NCBI GenBank assembly: GCA_009918425.1
Contig: RGEC01000135.1
Location: 1 to 5,939 of the forward strand
Direction: 5' to 3'
Length of the DNA: 5,939 nucleotides
Source of the DNA: Bacteroidota bacterium
GTDB taxonomy: Bacteria; Bacteroidota; Bacteroidia; NS11-12g; UBA955
Of this stretch, positions 1 to 4,919 are shown one piece after another. Below the pieces are notes generated by a model, which saw only the letters and a list, made by a program, of their open reading frames with translations, was not told the DNA's origin and made no database searches. A program made the translations under genes and the position numbers. Numbering within the stretch: the first letter of the stretch is position 1; every line of letters starts with the position of its first letter.

Positions 1-3000
1 ATTCTTCAGAATTTCACATACGCCTGTCTGCCAATGGCGCTTTGCTATCTTGTGGAACTGTGGATGTACAGGCACGCACCATTACCAGCCAGCAGGTGGA
101 ATGTGTGCCCGAAAACAAAATTTGTAATATCAAGATAATTACCGGTACAACCCTTACTTCACCCCCGGTGGATAAAGGAAATCTGCAGTTCACAGGCATT
201 AGCATCGGTACGGCCCGCCTCTTAAAATCCGATACCGAACAGGTAACCCTGAAGTACGGAATAAAAAACTTTGGTAAATACACCAGCAGTGCCACTCCTA
301 TTGTGGTGCGATACCATTACGACAATGACGGCAATGGAAAATGGAGTGCAGGCGACCTGCGGCTGGGTACCGATACCATTCGCAAAACACTGAAAAAAGA
401 TTCCGTATTGATAATGAGCCGAACCTTAAAGATAAGGGCAGGACAAAGCTGTGCTATACTGGCTGTAATAGACAGTGCTGCCTGCGCCTGCAAGTTTGGC
501 CAGACAATTTTTCCGCCTGCCTATTATCCCAATGCGGGCCGTGATACCGCTATTTGCTCACGCTCACCCTGGCAGATGGGTACACTAACCTCCAAATGGT
601 ATAAATACAGCTGGAACCGTCCCGATTTGCTGGACAGCTTCTTTATTGGTAATCCGGTATACAAACCCATAAATGGTGGTACTGCCCCCGATACACAATT
701 CTTTCAGCTAACCACCAACAGGGGTGTCTGCAGTTCCAAAGACACCGTTAGACTTGTGGTAATGCCATTGCCTTCTATAACGCTTAACAATAAGCGCATA
801 GAGATTTGTGAGGGTTCGGGAGTAGTTTTAAGCAACACGATCAGCGGTGGTATAACACCTTACCGCTGGAGATGGTCGCCTTCAACTGGCTTGTCTGATA
901 CCACTGCAGCGACACCATTGGCAAAGCCCAAAACAGGTATGCGTTATACACTTCGGGTGTCCGATAAGTTTGGTTGTGCAAATTCTGATACGGTTCGGGT
1001 TTCAATTAATCCCAATCCAGTAGCCGGGTTTTACTGGCCTGTTACCTGCGCCGGAAAGAATGTAACGGTAACAGACAGCAGCAGCATTCTGCGCGATACC
1101 ATCGTGAGCAGGTTGTGGAGTGCAACAGGCTTTGATACTTTTGGGCTTAAGGTAATTCAGCTAAATATGAATGGACGCTCGAAATTGCCTCTTACCCTGA
1201 CGGTATACACCCAAAAAGGCTGTGGAGACACACTGACAAGGATGGTTGATGTCAAAGCCATACCCAAAGTGGCTTTCGGCATTCCTTACGTTTGTAACGG
1301 CGATTCCAGCCGATTTACCAATCAAACTACCCTTGACAGCGGTTTTATCACCGCCTGGAGCTGGAATTTTGGCGATGGAGCAACCTCCATGGTTAAAAAC
1401 CCTGTTCACCGCTACGCTGATACAGGTGTCCGCACCGTAATGCTGGCTGCCGCAAGCAACAACGGCTGTGCCGATACCCTACGGAAAACGTCCAGGGTTT
1501 TCCCGGTTCCGGTGGCGAAATTTACCTTCTCTAACGTTTGTTCGGGCGATTCTTTTGCTTTTGCCGACGCTTCAAAACTTTTTGGCGACACCCTCAAATC
1601 GCGAAACTGGAACCTGGGTGCCATGGGAACTGCAACTGACAGCAGTTTCAAACGTATTGTCAAGCCTTGGGGTAAATATCCCGTATTGTTAACCTTGCAA
1701 ACCGTTCATGGCTGCCGGAATACAGCCTCAGATACAGCCAGGGTTTATCCCCTGCCACTGCCTTCATTCACCGCCGATTCGGTTTGCGAGGGTATTACCA
1801 CCAAATTCACGAATACCGCCAAAATCCCGCAGGGAACTATTAACACTTATAATTGGCAGTTTGGTGACGGTAACGGGTCCTTGGCAGTTTCTCCTTCAAA
1901 TGCCTATGCCAAACAAGGTTTGTATACCGCTGTGCTGAAAGCTACTTCAGATAAGGGCTGCATAGATAGCGTTAAAAAAACAATAACAGTATTTGCGCCC
2001 GCATGGCCTGTATTTGCAGTAAATAGCCTCTGTCTGCGCCAAAGCCTGATAGCTAATGCTACACACCGTGGAGCAGGTACACCTGTCTCATACAAATGGT
2101 TTTTGGGCAACGGAGACAGTATCGGTACTGCGGGATTGAACTATACCTATCCGGCGCATGGAACCTACAATATTCGCATGCGTCTGGTTACCGACAAAGG
2201 GTGCATTCGCGATTCTGCTGCGGTAATCACCATACATCCATTGCCACTGCCGGCCTTTACTGCTGTTAATCCGTGTAGGGATGACAGCCTGGTATTTACC
2301 GCACAAACCGGTATAGCCTTGGGTAGCGCTGGTGTTCCCCAGTGGTCGTTTAGCAGCGGGCAAACCGCCACAGGAAGCCCTGTGCGGCGCATCTTCAGTA
2401 CGCCCGGTAATTTCACGGCCAGATTAAAACACACCTCCGACAAAGGATGTATGGATTCGCTGACATTGCCATTTACGGTAGGCGAGAAGGTTATTGTAAA
2501 GTATACAGTAAATGATGTGTGTCTGGAAGAAACTACGCAGTTTACCGATTCTTCCTACAGTGTTCAGGCTATAAATCTGTGGAACTGGGATTTTGGCAAC
2601 GGGGTTAAGTCAACCCAAACCAATCCGGCTTACACGTATAAAATGCCCGGTAAATACACTACCCGCCTTCAGATAAGTACACTTCCGGGCTGTAATTATT
2701 CGGCAGGAAAATCTGCCACGGTTCATCCCAAACCTCAGGCATACTTTACACACAACCCTGATCAGGGGACCATTGTAAACCCAATTATAACTTTCAGCGA
2801 TAAGAGCCAGGGTGCAGATACTGTATTTTATTGGTTCAGCACGGGTTTTAAAACAGGCAACCGCAATTTTACCCATACATTGCCCGATAGCGGGATGTAC
2901 TCCATTACACAATATGTGTCTACCCAGTACGGCTGCAAAGATTCATTTACCAAGCAGGTGGTTATCAATTACATGTATACGCTGCATGTACCAACTGCCT

Positions 3001-3254
3001 TCACGCCCGATGGCAATAACCTGAACGAAGGGTTTGCGCCTATGGGAATGGGTATAAACTGGTATTCCTTGAAAATCTATTCGCGCTGGGGCGAAAAAAT
3101 CTATGAAACCCGGGAAAGCAAACCCTGGAATGGTACCTACAATGGTGATCCGGTGCCCGAAGGGGTTTATGTAGTTCTCATCGAATTGAAAGACTACAAG
3201 AATAAAAACCACTACTACAAAGGCACCGTGCAGATTCTGCGCAAGCCGGAATAG
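1..3254 (+). CDS. Large PKD-repeat surface/secreted protein with T9SS type B sorting domain (5' end outside window)
   Basis: This is the 3' part of a gene for a big exported beta-sandwich protein, probably an adhesin or other extracellular structural protein. The frame is open from the first full codon at position 3, with no stop before the edge, so the start lies upstream. A TTG at 42 is in frame but has protein-like sequence before it (FHIRLSANGA). Residues here count from that TTG. In order there are a beta-rich region (about 46-160) with an Asp/Gly loop DNDGNGKWSAGD at 94-105, two Ig-like segments (164-242 and 243-326), eight PKD-like domains (327-980), and a C-terminal domain (981-1070) with PTAFTPDGNN, YSRWGEKIYE, WNGTYNG and PEGVYV, ending in KGTVQILRKPE. 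That last domain is the gliding-associated/CHU_C type, recognised by the type IX secretion system. PKD domains usually mediate protein or carbohydrate contacts. The ligand is unknown. No signal peptide can be seen because the N-terminus is missing. Confidence 0.93.
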   Translation, partial: SSEFHIRLSANGALLSCGTVDVQARTITSQQVECVPENKICNIKIITGTTLTSPPVDKGNLQFTGISIGTARLLKSDTEQVTLKYGIKNFGKYTSSATPIVVRYHYDNDGNGKWSAGDLRLGTDTIRKTLKKDSVLIMSRTLKIRAGQSCAILAVIDSAACACKFGQTIFPPAYYPNAGRDTAICSRSPWQMGTLTSKWYKYSWNRPDLLDSFFIGNPVYKPINGGTAPDTQFFQLTTNRGVCSSKDTVRLVVMPLPSITLNNKRIEICEGSGVVLSNTISGGITPYRWRWSPSTGLSDTTAATPLAKPKTGMRYTLRVSDKFGCANSDTVRVSINPNPVAGFYWPVTCAGKNVTVTDSSSILRDTIVSRLWSATGFDTFGLKVIQLNMNGRSKLPLTLTVYTQKGCGDTLTRMVDVKAIPKVAFGIPYVCNGDSSRFTNQTTLDSGFITAWSWNFGDGATSMVKNPVHRYADTGVRTVMLAAASNNGCADTLRKTSRVFPVPVAKFTFSNVCSGDSFAFADASKLFGDTLKSRNWNLGAMGTATDSSFKRIVKPWGKYPVLLTLQTVHGCRNTASDTARVYPLPLPSFTADSVCEGITTKFTNTAKIPQGTINTYNWQFGDGNGSLAVSPSNAYAKQGLYTAVLKATSDKGCIDSVKKTITVFAPAWPVFAVNSLCLRQSLIANATHRGAGTPVSYKWFLGNGDSIGTAGLNYTYPAHGTYNIRMRLVTDKGCIRDSAAVITIHPLPLPAFTAVNPCRDDSLVFTAQTGIALGSAGVPQWSFSSGQTATGSPVRRIFSTPGNFTARLKHTSDKGCMDSLTLPFTVGEKVIVKYTVNDVCLEETTQFTDSSYSVQAINLWNWDFGNGVKSTQTNPAYTYKMPGKYTTRLQISTLPGCNYSAGKSATVHPKPQAYFTHNPDQGTIVNPIITFSDKSQGADTVFYWFSTGFKTGNRNFTHTLPDSGMYSITQYVSTQYGCKDSFTKQVVINYMYTLHVPTAFTPDGNNLNEGFAPMGMGINWYSLKIYSRWGEKIYETRESKPWNGTYNGDPVPEGVYVVLIELKDYKNKNHYYKGTVQILRKPE
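768..2981 (+). repeat. Nine tandem Ig/PKD-like domains of 81-84 residues
   Basis: Within the large surface-protein gene, units begin at about 768, 1020, 1269, 1512, 1758, 2004, 2247, 2493 and 2736, with lengths of 84, 83, 81, 82, 82, 81, 82, 81 and 82 codons. Each starts after a proline-containing linker (for example PLPLPSF or HPLPLPAF). Most then have a pattern of xC, a stretch rich in F and T, a W-x-FG-x-G-like core, Y-x-x-x-G-x-Y, and GC near the end. The canonical PKD core FGDG is present only in the units starting at 1269 (NFGDG) and 1758 (QFGDG). The 2493 and 2004 units have FGNG and LGNG, and the others are degenerate. Equivalent positions use different synonymous codons (the DKGC segments at 1950, 2193 and 2439), so the repeats are ancient at the DNA level. 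A similar segment at 531-767 may be a tenth domain. Confidence 0.85.
2982..3251 (+). other. T9SS type B / gliding-associated C-terminal sorting domain (CHU_C-like), 90 codons
   Basis: This is the last 90 codons of the large surface-protein gene. Recognisable elements are the VPTAFTPDGNNLNEGF opening, the LKIYSRWGEKIYET strand pair, PWNGTYNGDPVPEGVYV, and the final YKGTVQILRKPE. These match the gliding-motility-associated C-terminal family that serves as a type B export and anchoring signal for the type IX secretion system in Bacteroidota. Known family behaviour predicts periplasmic passage by Sec, then export across the outer membrane with attachment or release. That final fate is inferred and not visible here. 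Confidence 0.93.
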
Positions 3255-3257
3255 AGG

Positions 3258-3830
3258 TTACAGTATAAACTGCTGCAGCTCGCGGTAAAACCGCGACATA
3301 GGGAAGCCCATCACATTGTAAAAACATCCATTGATGCGCTTTACGCCCATGTAGCCCATCCAGTCCTGTACGCCATAAGCACCGGCTTTGTCGAAGGGTT
3401 TGAAATGTTCTATATAATAGTCGATTTCCGCATGCGTTAATGGATAAAATTCCACTTCACTGCGTTCATGAAAAACTTGCTGTCGTTCCCGGTTGCGCAT
3501 GCAAACCCCGGTGAAAACCTCATGGGTTCGGCCACTCAGTGAAGCCAGCATTTCTGCGGCCTCTTCCCTTGTGGCGGGCTTGTTGATGACCCTGTTGCCC
3601 AGACAAACGATGGTGTCGGCTGTCACAAGCACATTGTTTCCCAATGGCATTGTGTAATGTGCAGCTTTGTGCGAAGCCAAAAACTCGCAGACTTGTTCCC
3701 GCTGCAGATAATCGGGAAAATCTTCTTCGGCTTCAATGTCCACCACCTCAAATTGAAGTCCTGCTTCACGGAAAATCTGATGCCTCCGCGGACTTTTGGA
3801 AGCCAGCAGCAGGTGGGGAAACTGAATCAT
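3258..3830 (-). CDS. maf: Maf-family nucleoside triphosphate pyrophosphatase (YhdE-like dTTP/UTP type)
   Basis: Maf proteins hydrolyse non-canonical or certain canonical NTPs to NMP and pyrophosphate in the cytoplasm, and the YhdE-like group prefers dTTP and UTP. The 190-residue product has the usual length and motifs. These are LLLASKSPRR at 7-16 (the nucleotide-binding S-x-S-P-R-R), TADTIV with the likely catalytic Asp72, NKP with Lys84, LSGRTHEVFTGV at 98-109, and FDKAGAYGVQDWMG at 146-159 with Lys148 and Gln155. The VQDWMGY stretch and an NVMGFP ending resemble Bacteroidota homologues as I recall them. I chose the ATG at 3830. An ATG eight codons upstream (3854) would add MPLQYLCS, which is not family-like and would lie upstream of a -7-like element at 3835-3842. 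The gene converges on the surface-protein gene with a 3-bp gap. Substrate subtype is inferred from motif resemblance only. Confidence 0.93.
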   Translation of the reverse strand: MIQFPHLLLASKSPRRHQIFREAGLQFEVVDIEAEEDFPDYLQREQVCEFLASHKAAHYTMPLGNNVLVTADTIVCLGNRVINKPATREEAAEMLASLSGRTHEVFTGVCMRNRERQQVFHERSEVEFYPLTHAEIDYYIEHFKPFDKAGAYGVQDWMGYMGVKRINGCFYNVMGFPMSRFYRELQQFIL

Positions 3831-3834
3831 GCTG

Positions 3835-3842
3835 CAAAGGTA
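3835..3842 (-). promoter_or_regulatory. -7-like promoter element (TACCTTTG) for the Maf gene
   Basis: Read on the minus strand, TACCTTTG matches the Bacteroidota -7 consensus TAnnTTTG exactly and ends 4 nt before the chosen ATG at 3830. No convincing -33 TTG lies 17-23 nt upstream; the nearest TTG, at 3876-3874, is about 31 nt away. If it is used, transcription would start at or next to the start codon and give a leaderless mRNA. An 8-nt motif with two free positions can occur by chance. Confidence 0.4.
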
Positions 3843-3881
3843 TTGCAAGGGCATGAAAGTAGAAATTAGAAGCCAATGGGT

Positions 3882-3889
3882 TATTTTTG
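3882..3889 (+). promoter_or_regulatory. -7-like promoter element (TATTTTTG) for the acyl-CoA dehydrogenase-type gene
   Basis: TATTTTTG fits TAnnTTTG exactly and ends 9 nt before the ATG at 3899. There is no clear -33 TTG at the normal distance. It argues against translation from the in-frame TTG at 3887, which falls inside the element. No Shine-Dalgarno-like purine stretch lies between the element and the ATG (CGCCTACTT), which agrees with a very short leader. Confidence 0.45.
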
Positions 3890-3898
3890 CGCCTACTT

Positions 3899-4789
3899 AT
3901 GAAGCAAATTGCAGTAATCGGCGGTGGTACCATGGGAAATGGTATCGTCCACGTGTTCGCTCAAAACGGCTATCAGGTTTCTTTGATTGACGTAAAACCC
4001 GAAATAATTGAAAAGGCGCTGGCCACTATCACCAAAAATCTCGACAGACAAATTACCAAAGGGGTTATTGGTGAGGAGCAAAAAGCAGCTACACTGTCCA
4101 ATATCAAAACCTACACCAACATTGCAGATGGGGTAGAGAACGCCGACCTGGTGGTGGAAGCAGCCACCGAAAACCTGGAAATTAAACTCAATATTTTCCG
4201 TCAGCTTGACAGTTTCGCCAAACCCGGTTGTATACTGGCTTCCAACACATCTTCCATCAGTATTACCAAAATTGGCTCGGTAACCAACAGGCCTGAAAAG
4301 GTAATTGGCATGCACTTCATGAACCCCGTGCCGGTTATGAAGCTGGTGGAAATAATCGGTGGCTACAAAACCGATAAAGAAACCCTAGAAACCATCACCA
4401 CACTTACCAAAGCCATTGGCAAAGTGCCTGCTGTAACCCAGGATTATCCGGGTTTTATATCCAACCGTGTGCTTATTCCCATGATCAATGAAGCCATTCT
4501 TTCACTGGAAGAAGGTGTAGCCGGTGTGGAAGAAATCGATACCATTATGAAGCTGGGTATGGCTCATCCTATGGGGCCGCTGCAGCTCGCCGATTTTATT
4601 GGGCTGGATGTCTGTTTGGCTATTTTGCATGTTTTGCACGATGGGTTTAAAAATCCAAAATACGCACCTTCCAATTTGCTGGTAAATATGGTTACTGCCG
4701 GCGATCTGGGCGTTAAATCCGGGCGCGGTTTTTACGATTATTCACACGGCACCAAAGACTTGGTAGTTTCTCCTAAATTTAGCAGGTAA
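3899..4789 (+). CDS. 3-hydroxyacyl-CoA dehydrogenase, 3-hydroxybutyryl-CoA dehydrogenase type
   Basis: This is a cytoplasmic NAD(P)-dependent oxidoreductase interconverting (S)-3-hydroxyacyl-CoA and 3-ketoacyl-CoA, as in beta-oxidation, butyrate metabolism or phenylacetate breakdown (the Hbd/PaaH/FadB2-like monofunctional family). The 296-residue product is full length. An N-terminal Rossmann fold has IAVIGGGTMGNGI (Gly8, Gly10, Gly13) and Asp31 at the end of beta-2, which favours NAD+. VVEAATE (85-91), ASNTSS (114-119), MHFMNPVPVMKLVEI (138-152, with catalytic His139 and Glu151) and DYPGFISNR (182-190, with Asn189) complete the active site. The C-terminal helical domain has HPMGPLQLADFIGLD and ends with GVKSGRGFYDY, a family hallmark. 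The start is the ATG at 3899, since MKQIAVIGGG is the normal N-terminus. It is transcribed divergently from maf and separated from queA by 130 bp. With no thiolase or crotonase nearby, the physiological direction and chain length cannot be told. Confidence 0.95.
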   Translation: MKQIAVIGGGTMGNGIVHVFAQNGYQVSLIDVKPEIIEKALATITKNLDRQITKGVIGEEQKAATLSNIKTYTNIADGVENADLVVEAATENLEIKLNIFRQLDSFAKPGCILASNTSSISITKIGSVTNRPEKVIGMHFMNPVPVMKLVEIIGGYKTDKETLETITTLTKAIGKVPAVTQDYPGFISNRVLIPMINEAILSLEEGVAGVEEIDTIMKLGMAHPMGPLQLADFIGLDVCLAILHVLHDGFKNPKYAPSNLLVNMVTAGDLGVKSGRGFYDYSHGTKDLVVSPKFSR

Positions 4790-4820
4790 AGAGCTGTATT
4801 TTTCATTTAGTTAAACTTTA

Positions 4821-4843
4821 AAACCTTTTACAGAAAAGGGTTT
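4821..4843 (+). terminator. Weak hairpin after the dehydrogenase gene
   Basis: AAACCTTTT (4821-4829) and AAAAGGGTTT (4834-4843) can pair around a 4-nt loop, leaving one bulged G. The stem is AT-rich and is not followed directly by a long T run; the sequence CAGCGTATTTTCTT comes next. It sits 32 bp after the stop at 4789 and before the promoter of the next gene, where a terminator would be expected, but it is weak. Confidence 0.3.
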
Positions 4844-4855
4844 CAGCGTATTTTC

Positions 4856-4886
4856 TTGACTTTCCTTTCATATTATAGTACATTCG
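4856..4886 (+). promoter_or_regulatory. Bacteroidota-type -33/-7 promoter for queA
   Basis: TTG at 4856-4858, then 20 nt, then TACATTCG at 4879-4886, which matches TAnnTTTG except for one T-to-C change. The spacing is within the range known for the housekeeping sigma factor of Bacteroides and Flavobacterium. A start a few bases past 4886 would leave a leader of roughly 25-30 nt before the ATG at 4920, containing the palindrome TTAATTAA at 4891-4898. No Shine-Dalgarno sequence is visible, which is normal for this phylum. Confidence 0.5.
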
Positions 4887-4919
4887 CGTTTTAATTAATC
4901 ACGGGCGCGCTGCAACCGC

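Noticed and set aside
42..44. TTG as the start codon of the large surface protein
   Set aside because: The frame is open upstream to the window edge with protein-like sequence, and no signal peptide follows the TTG.
768..2981. Recent DNA-level tandem duplication or slippage-prone repeat in the PKD region
   Set aside because: Equivalent repeat positions use different codons and the units share only protein-level patterns, so no long DNA identity supports recent expansion.
3831..3854. Eight-residue N-terminal extension of Maf starting at the ATG at 3854
   Set aside because: MPLQYLCS is not part of the Maf family N-terminus, and the -7-like element at 3835-3842 lies inside it; the ATG at 3830 gives MIQFPHLLLASKSPRR directly.
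3887..3898. TTG start four codons upstream of the dehydrogenase
   Set aside because: MKQIAVIGGG is the usual family N-terminus, ATG is available at 3899, and the TTG overlaps the promoter-like element.
3893..4315. Antisense open frame (140 codons, minus strand) opposite the dehydrogenase
   Set aside because: It is a mirror of the Rossmann-domain coding sequence with no family resemblance of its own.
4834..4860. Strong intrinsic terminator downstream of the dehydrogenase
   Set aside because: The hairpin is AT-rich with a bulge and lacks an immediate T run, so it is listed only as a weak candidate.
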